Part shown: one piece after another, positions 11,393 through 22,678 of the stretch | Numbering within the stretch: position 1 is the first letter of the stretch | Layout: each line of letters begins with the position of its first letter | From: Psoroptes ovis | Lineage: Eukaryota > Arthropoda > Arachnida > Sarcoptiformes > Psoroptidae | Direction: 5' to 3' | Length of the DNA: 64,000 nt | NCBI GenBank assembly: GCA_002943765.1 | Contig: PQWQ01000009.1 | Span: forward strand, 186,001 to 250,000 | Made by a program: the position numbers and the translations under genes | Notes under the pieces: model-generated | Told to the model about the DNA's origin: nothing | What the model saw: the letters and a program-made list of their open reading frames with translations, nothing else | Database searches by the model: none

Positions 11393-14300
11393 TTACAGTT
11401 CTTGATGATCAGAACTATGCGCCTTATGTTCTGATGATTTCGGCTGCAAATTTATCTCATTATCGGCATTACTTTCCATATTTTTTGTTTGATTCTTTTG
11501 CAGTGATGATGATAATTCATCTAAAAATTGTTTCAATTCTTGATCATATTTTTCCCATTCGGCAACGATTCTTCGTGCAGCCGTCAATTTTGGTTCTTTT
11601 GTTTTTGGATTGTTACATAAATCGATTGTTTTAGCTTTTTGTTTTGAAATATCATCACACCATGTTTCACACCATAGCCATTCTTGTGGTAATGATTTGA
11701 TGGCAACCTATTTAATTCAAACAGCAATAAATGATCATTAATAGTAAAAATGATAAAATCAACATAAAAGAAAATGAAAACATACCTGATGAATCATATT
11801 GTTTGGGAGATCTTGATCTAAATTTGATAAACTATTAGGATCTTGACTCAATCCTTGATATTGGCCACGAAGTCGATCGCCAGCAGCAATTCGTCTAAAT
11901 TTCTGCAAATCGACAACATATAATGCACTAATATGATATTTACGACCATGTAAATGTGTTGCCCAATAACCTGATTTCCAGAAACGAAAACCATCCATAT
12001 CTTTGCGTGAATCACAAAATGGTGTATAGCCATATGGTGCACCTTCCAGATCAAGATCACGTAATTCGACGAGATCAGTACGTACTACTTGATCGGCATC
12101 AACAAATATAATCTTTTTAACATCCAATGGAAATAATACATCAAGAAATAATATTTTATAGCCCCAAATAATACGTTGTTTTTCAGTCTGTTGATGTAAC
12201 CAACGTGGCCATTTATATTGGACCAATTCGTACTCAAATCCATATCTGTTTGCCATATGCGGTAATACTTGCTTGAATTTTGGTGATAAATAATTTTTAA
12301 GAAACCAAAATTTTACTGGAGTTTGTGTATGTTTTAACACGCTGAGCATCATAATGCGTAGCAATCTTTCATATAGATGTCCAGATGCTACTGAAAAGAT
12401 ATTTATACGTTTTGAGTCTTCATCTTCGCCAGAAGAATCTTTGCTTTTATCACCACTATTTTGACGATTTGATTTATCAGAATTCCAACTTGAAAACCAG
12501 CCTCTATCTTCTTCGGCCGAATTATCATCGGAATCATATAAAAGTTCTTCATTTTGTTTTCCTGGTTTCTTATTAACCCGTATTTTTATCACTAATGATC
12601 GGAATGAACTGACAATAGGTATTACTTCAGTGGTATTTGCTATTTGATCAGTGTTATCATGCGAAACGATTGTATAAATATCAGTAGAACGACCTTGTCT
12701 CAAACGAAGTAACCATATACCGGGTGATGCTTTCAATTGAAAGTAACCAAGATTAGCCATGACAATCGTATCATAAATTGTTGGTTTTGTTTGAGTTCCA
12801 AGTGTAAATTGTAAGCCACGAGGAGGACTACCAGATGATTGTTCAAAACAATGTCCTTCGACAAGCAAATGTTCTAATTCAAAAACAGCACCGACAACGT
12901 TCGAATCAACTTGTGCTAAGTGAATATTGTCCAAATCATAAATAGCTTCAACCGCTTCAACCATCCAATTTTCTGGTACAGACATTCCAAGTGTGAACAA
13001 TGGTGTTTTTGGCATTGATTGGAACAACGCCACTGGATTTATCAATGATCCACTATTTGAATCAAATTTCGGTTCTTGATCCAATACAAAACGATAAAAT
13101 AACTTCAAGGGCATATCTGAATGTTTTTCAACGGCATTAAAGTGTATTTTTATGCGAGTATTGAACACTTCATAAAATGTAGCTAATATTGGTGAGATTT
13201 TCTGAGCACCTCTGGAAAAAAAGGGAAATTTAACAACAATTCAACGTAAAATCGTTTCTTACCTTGTTAATGGATCTAATATTGCAGTTAGTTCAATAAA
13301 TGGTTCAGATGGATTTCTAGGTTCAAGCATCAATGCACTATGTTCATCATGAATATTATTTATTTCATATCTCTGTTTATAAACATTATGTACTGATGAT
13401 GATGAAGATGATGCTTTCGATAAAAGGACAGAGCATATACGCAAAACAAGATCCGAACATTTACGAGTTCCAGAGTTTCGTTCATCATCATTCAATGCAC
13501 TCAAAATTTTTTCTGACCAAAAATTTTGTGCATATCGTTCCATTAAGGCAAAATCATCTTCATTGAATGCTAATTTATTATTTGACGAACGTACTGGTAC
13601 TTTGAATATTTTACCATTCAATATTAGTGCAAAATCATCGGATGAAGATATACCGAATAAACGAGATGAAATTGTTTGATGTAATAAAAATGGTGATGAA
13701 TTTTTGTTTGATTTTAAGACAGCATAACGATCTAAAAATGCTTTACGAAATTCATCTGATATAAGCTGACTTATTTGTTCAATATTTGCTTCCCAATCAT
13801 CATAATTCATAGCAGCAACTTTAGTCAAAAAATTTAATAATTGGGTTGAACTTGTTATTGTACTCAATGCTGATTCTAATATTATTGTAATTGGATTATG
13901 TTCGGTATAAACTAATGATAATCGCATATAACGACTATTTTCTTTCAAATGATTGAGAGCAGACAATAATATTGTACGTGAATCCATTGTAAGAAAATCT
14001 GATGCTAACCATACTGTAACTGGATTACAATCTTTTTTACTATTGATGTATTTCAATTGTGAATATAAAGTTGCCTGCAAGTCATTTATATTTGCCGTAT
14101 AATACAGACTAGCATCATCAGTACCATCTCGTTTAGGTAATGCTTGTCCAGAGATTAAATCTAAATATTTGAATGTATCAACACGTTTTTGATTTGATTC
14201 ATCTAAACCAAAAATTACACGATTCAAACGTGTCATGACTGTTTTTTTCGACATTAACCATTCCAGTACATCATCTTCGTCATTTAATTCTGCTTTATAG

Positions 14301-16426
14301 ATAGCTTTTTGAAATTGTGAACTTTGACGCATTATTTCACTAAGTACTGCCTCTTCAAAGTAATCAGCTTGCAAATGACTTTCTTTGAGCAATACACCAT
14401 TCAGCATTGCTTTTGGTCCATGTTCAAGACCAGTGCGATCGAGAAAATCTCTGGATAATTTTCTTCCAACATCATAACTTGAATCCGAACCGAAAACATC
14501 ATCAGCATCTGATTTTGAAATTTTTGATTTGAATTGATTGATAATATCATCTGGTTCTAAATCACGAAGATTTTGTGAAGTAGCATATGCAATCACATCA
14601 GTAATAAATGATAATGCTTCATATGGACTTTTTTGTTGTGATATATAATTATATGCTTCAAGACAAGCAACACCAGCATTTTGATAGCCAGTTGTAGTTT
14701 GATTATCATCAACATCAAAAACTAAACCAATTCGTACTGGTGCTTTATGGATGTAAAATGATTCAGCCATCCTCAACATATCAAATGATTCTTTACGGCT
14801 TGGATCTATGATTAAAATTAAATGATACATATTACGGCGAATATTTCGTAATATTCCAGGATATGTAGGTCGTAACATTTCTTGCAGCGAACTAGGCCAA
14901 CTTCTGTACATGCGATCTTGTTCAATATCATTGATATAAAATACAGAACCATCTCGTATGTCCATTTGAAAATCTAATTGTTGCTGTTGTCCACGTTCCC
15001 AAGCTGCATCTAATTTTTTGATTCGATCATGATCACCATTCAATAAATTATGTAATTTAGATGCGCTATAATATTCACGTTTCATTGTCTCTAATAATGT
15101 GAACACATCAACCGAATCCATATCATGATAGAGTCCATTGATGAATAGCGCTGTATCTGATGTAGCTAAATTGAGATGATGATAAAAATAGTTTTGATTA
15201 TGAACTATTTCACGTTTCAATTCTGGTTCAACATGTATTTTGACCAATGATCGTGCAACACTTGGAAAATTTTGTGATATATCACGTAAAACTGATAATG
15301 CTTTTTCTTTTTGCACTGAAAGCACTTTAGTTGCTGCTTGCAAACTGATTTCTTGTAATTCCCATACTTTTAAAGTTGCTATTTCTTTCTCTTGATCCAT
15401 CAGATGATCACGAAATTCATTTAATTTATCAGTCAATTCAGCATTTCTTGCTTTTAATTTGGAGAAAATAAATCCCGCGATTTCATCCGGTTTAGATTGT
15501 TCAAAATCTTCTTTCCATAATTGATTACTAGATTCAACCACTTCACCACGTACTCTTGTATCATCTTGTGCTTTATATTCTGTTGATTTTATTGCCAATT
15601 CAACACCATAACCAGATAATGCAACACGATCTTTCGTTGATGCCGGATTGTGTCGAATAATATATCGGATGGGTTTGCCTTGATCGATTTGTCGTTTAAT
15701 TATTTTGTGTAAACGAAAAAATGATTTTGAACCAATATTAGCATAAAGAATCACTGTTATTGAATGTGGCGATGTTTCAAATGATGAATGACGTCCCGGA
15801 TAGATATGATCAATTGAATAGATTAAGGGATGTTGAAGATTGTCATTTTTTTGTAAATATTTGATTGAATTATCAATAGCATTGACAACATCATCACCAC
15901 TATGGCAGATATATCGTTCATGATCATGTTGACCGGTGGGTACACTCAATTCAACGAAGGGTCCATTACACTTTTTAATTTTCTCACCATTTTCTGACGA
16001 ATAAATATCTTCAATAATATTTTTGAATGTAATGACTTTTGGTGAATATGACCGGAGTGATAATGAAAATTTTAATATTGATAATTTTGATTCTGAACGC
16101 AATAATTTTGAAGCTAAACGTAAACTAGATTGATATTGTTGCTCTGATGTTGTCCAATTAGCCGTAACATGGTCTGTTGATGATAATTCATTCTGTAAAT
16201 CATCCAAAAATTGCCAATAAAAATCTTGATTTTCATCAGCCAGAAATTCTGCCGTCTCTAAATACATAGGCGTTTGAGACCATTTTGATTGTAATAATAT
16301 TTTAACTGATTTTGATGATGAATGATGATGCGATGAAGATGATGATTGTTCATACAAATGTGATTGAATCAAAATATTGAACAATATCAAAATGAAAAAT
16401 TGCAATATTTTTACAACCATTTTCAA
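11393..16426 (-). CDS. UGGT: UDP-glucose:glycoprotein glucosyltransferase
   Basis: Three exons, 16426-13263, 13211-11786 and 11707-11393, give 1634 residues (human UGGT1 about 1555). This ER-lumen folding sensor adds one glucose back to high-mannose glycans of misfolded glycoproteins so that calnexin/calreticulin rebind them. A signal peptide (about residues 1-21) is followed by the large sensor region of thioredoxin-like folds, a beta-rich region, an acidic/Ser-rich linker (about 1265-1320), and the C-terminal GT24 domain starting at INIFSVASGHLYERL (about 1324). The metal/UDP-binding DxD motif is in FVDADQVVRTD (about 1425). DGFRFWKSGYW and YHISALYVVDL are also typical. The chain ends HQEL, a plausible ER-retrieval signal. 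The first exon is over 3 kb, unusual in length but open throughout. Confidence 0.96.
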
Positions 16427-16890
16427 TGAATAATGAAGAAAAAAGTTAACGTAAATTCAAACAAAACTAGTAGAAAATGATGAGTGAAAACATTCACTCA
16501 TTTCAATATGAAATATCTACGAAATAAAAACCATATGACAATCAATAATTTTTCTTTAAATTATCTAATTAGAGAAATACCTTTCAAAAAATGAATACCA
16601 ATTTTCGTTGCCGAATGATGACGATTATTTTTGGTTGAATTATATAATTATTGCCAAAAATGATTTTTGCCAATTAACAAAACGTCACATGCCGAAAATA
16701 TAAAAACAAATCAAAAAATAATTCCATTCAAAGAATACGTGTTCCACATTATTGAAGTGTTTTGTTTATATTTTTGCCACCGTGGTTATTTATTGATATC
16801 ATTTTTTTCATAATTTGATAAAGTATTGGAAATAAAAAAGTCAAACCAAATCACTCACCGATCATCAAAATTATCAGTCAATTCTTAGTA
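16427..16890. promoter_or_regulatory. Shared divergent promoter region, UGGT / DTWD2
   Basis: A 464-bp interval separates two divergent start codons (UGGT at 16426 on minus, DTWD2 at 16891 on plus), so it must carry both promoters. No clear TATA box or other named motif is visible. Confidence 0.5.
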
Positions 16891-17805
16891 ATGCAAAATC
16901 AAATCAATAATAATAATAATATCAATAATGATAATGATGAAGATGATGAACAATTTTTATTTGACATGTTTGATATACCAGTTGAACCATCGACCAAACG
17001 ATCAATTTGTTCAGAATGCCAGTAAGTTTACTCGATTTTCAAGCAATTCGTTTTTTCAAGTTAACAAATTCCTATGATTCATAGAAGACCACAGCCGGTT
17101 TGTTTTTGTTCCGACATACAACCGATAACCAAATTGAAAAATCATTTAATCATATTACAACATCCAAATGAATTAAAGCGTTGTCTTCGTACAACGAAAA
17201 TTCTTGAATTGAGCATTCCTTCGTCAAATTATCATCTATTTAACGGAAAACGTTTTGTCATGAAAAAACATCCACAATTATTTGCATTGATTGAAAAGCG
17301 TGAAACTATATTATTATATCCATCGCCGATCGCTCAATCATTGAGTATAAATGGTTATGTTAATCATTCAGATGATTATTACGATAATAAAGGATTCAAT
17401 GTAATTATTCTAGATGGTACATGGCATCAAGCGCGTGTTCTGTATAATAGCAATACATTTTTACATGCATTGCGTTGTATTAAGCTTGAATCAACCGGTC
17501 CATCTGAATATGTGATACGTACACAACCGACTGAAACATGTTTGTCAACTGTTGAAGCAGCTGCAATTGTATTATCGCGTTTAGAACAAAATCAAAAAAT
17601 TTATGACCAATTAATTAAGCCATTACGAACAATTTGTGATTATCAATTGAATATGGGTGCCGTTCAGCATCAAAGTAAAGAATATTTAATCACTAATGGC
17701 CTTTATGAAAGACCATTGAATAGAAGATTACGAAAAAAAGTGAATCAACAAATGATCAATAATAATCCGATTTCGGATTTAAAAAATTTAGTTCATTTAT
17801 TATGA
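16891..17805 (+). CDS. DTWD2: tRNA-uridine aminocarboxypropyltransferase (DTW domain)
   Basis: Two exons, 16891-17021 and 17085-17805, join in phase 2 to give 283 residues. DTW proteins transfer the aminocarboxypropyl group of S-adenosylmethionine to uridine in tRNA (acp3U); DTWD2 acts on position 20 of the D loop. The Cys cluster CSECQRPQPVCFCSD is formed across the splice junction, which supports it. Next come LQHPNELKRCLRTTKILE, the SAM-region YPSP, and the signature DGTWHQAR (the DTW motif with Gly inserted after Asp). The end has STVEAAAIVL and a basic tail. An Asn/Asp-rich leader of about 30 residues precedes the domain. Confidence 0.93.
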
Positions 17806-17866
17806 AAAGTGAAAGTGGAAAACAAAATAATTTATTTACATACGCTCTCACGCAAATGGATTCATT

Positions 17867-18551
17867 TCACCAATTTTTCCTTTCCAACAAATGATTAATA
17901 TCATCAATAATTGTTGATTTCAATTCATATAATAATTTATCCTTTTGAATTGTTGTTGTGAAAAAATTATCAAGTAATTTTTGTTCATTCAAATGATTAA
18001 ATATGAAATCGATACGTTGTTGTGACTTATCACTTAAATGGTTCTGTATCAATTGTTTTAATTGTTGATTACATTGTCTCATTTGTAATTGTAAATATTG
18101 TAGATCATAACTAAAATCAATTTGATGAAATGATACAATTGTCATCAATATTGATCTTATTGTTTGCTGAATTTTATGTAAATCATTCATTTCTTCATTT
18201 GAAAATTGATTATTCAATATTAATATTGTAATTTTGATAGTTATCTGAATTAAGAGAAAAAAAATCATTATTCACTTTGACAATCGATTGAAGAAATTCA
18301 CTTACCTTGATCAAATATTTAATAATTTTATCAGGAATTTCTTTCGATGATTTATTATTGGTTGTGACATTATTTTTACGATAATATAATTTCAATAAAC
18401 GATGCAGATTATCCATTAATCTCGAAGAATCTGCATCGATTAACGCTTTTACTATTTTCTTATTGGTCATATTACTAAGTAATTTTTTCTGTATATTCAA
18501 GCCAATATCATGACTTTTGAATTGTTTCGATTGATTATCATTCGAAGACAT
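17867..18551 (-). CDS. TNFAIP8L: TNFAIP8 (TIPE) family protein
   Basis: Exons 18551-18306 and 18244-17867 join in phase 0 to give 207 residues (human TNFAIP8 198). TIPE proteins form an all-helical cylinder with a lipid-binding cavity and act as phosphoinositide transfer proteins in inflammation, cell death and migration; arthropods usually have one copy. Matching stretches are DIGLNIQKKLLSNM, KALIDADSSRLMDNLHRLLK, NNQFSNEEMNDL, MTIVSFHQIDFSYD and the run LKQLIQNHLSDKSQQRIDFI. The stop is only 61 bp from that of convergent DTWD2, so the 3' UTRs must overlap. Confidence 0.92.
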
Positions 18552-19039
18552 TTTAGGGTTTCAAAATGTATTATTATGATTTTAAAGTCAATAAAAAAAT
18601 GAACACGTGTTGCAAACAGTTATAAATACCAACGCTGAAAACGTTTGAAACCGATGAAACTAAAAAAAAACCCAAAAAGATACTTCAATAAAAACAACAA
18701 TAATAACAAGCACAATTTGACATAACAATAACCTAAACATTGAAAGCAACAGTTGTTTTTTCCTTCAATTGAAAATGCCCTTCCCATTGAATTAATTGAA
18801 ATTTAAATCAGATATTTGAGCTTTATACAAATAACTTTTTTTAAATTGAAAACAACTTTCCTGTATATTTATTTCATAACACACAAATACAATCAATATC
18901 CGCATTGATCATATGATTTGGTCAAAAAAAAAAAAACAAAATTAATTAAATTCATTCAATCATGAAATCAAATGTGATGAATTTGGAAAGAAATTCAAAT
19001 TAAAAACTGTAACAAAATTTTCATATGAATTTTTCTTGG
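18552..19039. other. Intergenic; contains the upstream promoter of the MRP-type RNA
   Basis: No open frame of note. The right end must contain any proximal sequence element for the RNA gene that starts near 19070, but I cannot assign it without knowing the species consensus. The left end is the promoter of the TNFAIP8-like gene. Confidence 0.45.
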
Positions 19040-19047
19040 TATAAAAG
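19040..19047 (+). promoter_or_regulatory. TATA box of a type 3 Pol III gene
   Basis: TATAAAAG lies about 30 bp upstream of the inferred RNA start (about 19070). A TATA box at this distance is expected for snRNA-type Pol III promoters used by RNase MRP and P RNAs. Confidence 0.6.
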
Positions 19048-19069
19048 TCAATTCAAATGCTCAATTTCT

Positions 19070-19498
19070 AGTGAATAGGTGTCGCTTACGACTCGCTTTC
19101 GAAGATATTTTTAATCGATTCTTCGTGGAAAGTCCTCGGCCATATGGTACAGTTGATTGATCATAAATCTGAAGACATCAAGTGTCCATATTTGTAAAAA
19201 AATGAATAAATTGATCGAATAATATAATCCTTAATTGTATTGTTAATTGTCTGAGATGGATTAAATTCCTGAGCAATTATCAATTACATTTCAATGGGTT
19301 ATGTTATTTGATTGATTTGAACCATGCTTTTATTTGTTTGAATATTCATGAAGAAATAAAAGTATTGGCCTCTAAATCAAAACAAACAATGTTTGTTTTG
19401 AATCTAAAGTAATGCGGGTAACGTGAATAATCATATGAAGTTTATATCATCACGTCAACAGAACGAGGCTTACAAAAGCTGATACCTGTTTATTTTTT
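19070..19498 (+). ncRNA. RMRP: Probable RNase MRP RNA (or RNase P RNA)
   Basis: Features of the RNase P/MRP RNA core appear in order. GGTGTCGCTT (19078-19087) can pair with AAGCTGATACC (19476-19486) as P1/P2. CGAAGA (19100-19105) pairs with TCTTCG (19120-19125) as a P3-like hairpin. Then comes CR-I, GGAAAGTCCTCGG (19127-19139). CR-V, ACAGAACGAGGCTTAC, is at 19458-19473, and CCTCG (19134-19138) pairs with CGAGG (19464-19468) to form P4. A TATA box stands about 30 bp upstream and a T6 Pol III terminator is at 19493-19498. The GAAAGTCC-type CR-I favours MRP, which processes pre-rRNA. At about 430 nt it is longer than human MRP RNA (about 267), so the specificity domain is expanded. Ends are approximate. 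Confidence 0.75.
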
Positions 19499-19529
19499 CC
19501 ATGTTTTTTTTCAATTTTTTCCGTAAAAA

Positions 19530-20024
19530 ATGTCAACAAAAATTATTAAGCAAAGATTTGGTCCGTTCATATCGCTTGGTATGAAATTTGGCCTCATAAA
19601 TATCAATGATCGTCCATTAGCATCGAAAATATTGATCGAACATTTACGACAAACAAATTATCCATATTGGTCTGCATTTTTCATCCCATATCGATCAATT
19701 ATTAATGATCAATTTGGTTTTACATATTTTAATTTCAATATTGATAATCATAATTATCATATTCTACGTTTAGGCTGTTGGCCATACATTAAATATCATT
19801 GTGATCGAAAAAATTATGATGAAAACATTATTTTGTTGGATAAATTTTTTACATTACTCAAGCTATTACAATTAGGTATACCATCAATATTGTATGGTTT
19901 TAGTGGTTATCTATGGGCAAAACATTATCGTTTGATTAAAATAAATAGTAGCAACAATAAAAATGATAATGAATATGTTCGTATATATTTTTGGTATCCA
20001 GAAAATTATGATTCACCATATTGA
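19530..20024 (+). CDS. C15orf61-like conserved protein of unknown function
   Basis: A single-exon frame of 164 residues. It matches the family around human C15orf61: a short N-tail, HLRQTNYPYWSAFFIPYRS, NDQFGFTYFNF, YHILRLGCWPYIKYHC and LLQLGIPSILYGFSGYLWA, then a divergent C-terminus ending in an acidic/aromatic tail. The molecular function is unknown. The start ATG is only 31 bp after the Pol III terminator of the upstream RNA gene, so its own promoter and 5' UTR must overlap that gene unless a further upstream exon exists. The length is close to the human protein (157). Confidence 0.88.
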   Translation: MSTKIIKQRFGPFISLGMKFGLININDRPLASKILIEHLRQTNYPYWSAFFIPYRSIINDQFGFTYFNFNIDNHNYHILRLGCWPYIKYHCDRKNYDENIILLDKFFTLLKLLQLGIPSILYGFSGYLWAKHYRLIKINSSNNKNDNEYVRIYFWYPENYDSPY

Positions 20025-20397
20025 ATCACGATTAGCTTCGAACTTATGTCCTTTAAAAAAAATGTCAATTCAATCAAAATAAAAAGTCGTATTTTGTGAA
20101 TAGAACATTTTTCTTTAATATTTTTAGCCATTTTTTTTGATGACGACTTTGTCAGCTGAGTTTAGTGGGCGATTTTTCAACAACAAAAAAATTTTGATTT
20201 AATCATTTTCATTAATTTTTTATTTTTCATGCACTAAAAAGGCGTTTTTTTTATTTGTTAAATTTCTACTTAATCAAATATCTCTTGCTTACATCGATTT
20301 GATTCAATCATTTTTTTTCTTTTTATTTGATTAATTGATTCTAAGATTTAACATCAATAATTTGACTTGTTGTCCGAAATTTGAATTTTCATCAAAA
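20025..20397. other. Short intergenic region before the sorting nexin gene
   Basis: 373 bp of A/T-rich sequence carrying the 3' end of the C15orf61-like gene and the promoter/5' UTR of the sorting nexin. No other feature is recognised. Confidence 0.5.
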
Positions 20398-22510
20398 ATG
20401 TCTGAATCATTCAATAATAGATTAAAAGATCCATTATCAACATTATCGGATGATGATGATGATGATTTATTTGCATCTGCTTATTCAGAACAGCAGAAAC
20501 AACCTCAACAACAACAACAACCACGACAATCATTGTTGGAAAAGCAACCAATAATTGAAGATGAAAATAATCATCAAGAAGAGCCTAAAATTGAATCGAT
20601 TCCTGTTACCGAGCCAGAAAAAATGGCCGAAATCAATCTTGATGATGATCAAAAAATGAATGATACAAATTCGAATACTAATGATATTAGTAACGGTGCA
20701 ATAACATCATCAAACCCGCCTATTGAAGAAAAATTGTCAAACGATTTACATTCCTCCGAAATAAAAACAATCGAATCAGAAATGAATACAATCGATTTGA
20801 ATGGTACAAATGATGATGATCAACAACAACCAACAGCAACAGTGAACGGTGATGAAGCACACCAACATTTACCAACTACCGGGGAAATTAAACGATTGGA
20901 TACAATGCAGATAGAAGCAGAATTACCGAGATCAAGTGTTCCTGTTTCTCAGCCAATGACTCAGCCACAACCTGCTGAGAAACAGCAACAACAACAACCG
21001 ACTATTATTACGCCTAGTCAAATTACTATTTCAATCTCTGAACCACAGAAAATCGGTGAAGGAATTGGATCATATATGGTTTATACTGTCAGTACAAGAA
21101 CAACATTGCCTTATTTTCGTCGTCAATCAATGACTGTAAATCGACGTTTCTCTGATTTTCTCGGCCTCCACTCTAAACTATCACTGAAGCATGGACCTTC
21201 TGGACGCATAATACCACCGCCACCAGCCAAATCAGCGTTTGGCACCGCTAAAGTCAAAATGGCTAAAGATGACTCATTACATTCGATGGATTTTCTAGCC
21301 AAACGTCGTGCTGCATTAGAACGTTATCTTCAGCGCACAGCTGAACATCCCGTACTCTGTTCTGATCCTGATTTTCGTGAATTCCTCGAACTCGACACTG
21401 AATTACCACGATCTACATCAACATCAGCATTGAGTGGTGCAAGTTTGAAACGTATGTTCTCACTTGTTGGTGATACAGTTAACAAAATGACATTCCGTAT
21501 GGAAGAATCGGATCCGGTAAGATTGATGCCTCTGTTAAATGTTTTAATCTTTTGTCTTTGTTCTTAACGATTGCTGTTTTTAAATTCTAATGACTTGTCT
21601 TTGTCTTTGAATATTTTTATTTGAAAAAAATTTAATGCTGTCCGCGAATTGAAGAATGTTTGTAACAGCTTCGAAGAAATTAAGGTTTCTCTTCATTAAT
21701 TTTTTTGAATTCATTATTTCAAAAATATTTACTGATTAACTTTTATTTGTTTTATTTGTTTAATATCTTTTTTATTCATTTATAGTGGTTTGAATCGAAA
21801 CAACAGCAAATTGAAATATTGGATAGTCAATTGCGTAAGCTGCATATAGCAGCAGAATCTTTGATCCATAATCGAAAAGAATTGTCCACATCATTGGGCA
21901 TACTTGGCAAATCTACTGCATTGATCGGTCATGATGAACAAAATGTATCGTTGTCATGTGCATTATCACATTTGGCTGCTACTCATGAAAAAGTGGAGAA
22001 AATATATGAAACACAAGCAAATCATGATTTTCTTTATCTTTCTGAATTATTGCATGATTATATTGGCATGATTGGTGCTGTACGTGAAGCATTCCATGAA
22101 CGTGTAAAATGTTATCAAAATTTAATCACTTTGGAACAAACATTGAATCGTAAGCAAGAATCGAAAGCTAAATTAGAATTGACATTGAAAAATGAACGAC
22201 CACGTTCACCGCAAATGGATGATGAAATTCGTGATGTAAGTACTTTTGATTTTCTTCGTTATTTTTCATTAATATAATTTTATTCTATTTCCATTTTGAT
22301 TAGCTTCAAGAACGTGTAGAGAAAGCAAAAGAAGATTTTGAAAAAATATCCGAAACAATTAAACAAGAATTTGAACGTTTTGATATGAATCGTATACGAG
22401 AATTTCATCATAACTTTTTGAAGTATATGGAATCACTATTACAAACTCAAGAAGCATTGATTGAATGTTGGGAAACATTTTTACCTGAAGCAAAATCAAT
22501 TTCAGCATGA
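20398..22510 (+). CDS. SNX1: Sorting nexin 1/2-like retromer subunit (PX-BAR)
   Basis: Exons 20398-21516, 21786-22235 and 22304-22510, all phase 0, give 591 residues (human SNX1 522). The protein is the SNX-BAR half of the endosomal retromer system, which shapes tubules that carry receptors back to the trans-Golgi. An acidic, Gln-rich disordered N-terminus (about residues 1-200) contains a TLSDDDDDDLFASA motif like the DIFS/LF motifs of SNX1/2. The PX domain (about 208-330) has YFRRQSMTVNRRFSDFLGLH and the lipid loop GRIIPPPPAKS. The BAR domain follows, with NKMTFRMEESDPWFESKQ across the first junction, HIAAESLIHNRKELSTSLG and CWETFLPEAKSIS at the end. Whether it is SNX1 or SNX2 cannot be decided. 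AATAAA is at 22617-22622. Confidence 0.94.
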
Positions 22511-22678
22511 TTTGCTGAAATATGATATTGATCGATTAAAAAATCGGTTGAAATTAAATCGAATGATTTTATTATCGTAATGTATTAGTGAATTCAAATA
22601 TTTAAAATGCAAGAGAAATAAAAATAGAATTTATTTAAGAAAAAATAATCAATAATTCCTTATCAAGTAAATTCATTT

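Noticed and set aside
21600..21785. Possible extra exon between sorting nexin exons 1 and 2 (21636-21684)
   Set aside because: SNX1/2 similarity runs directly from MEESDP to WFESK across the junction, leaving no place for an insertion.
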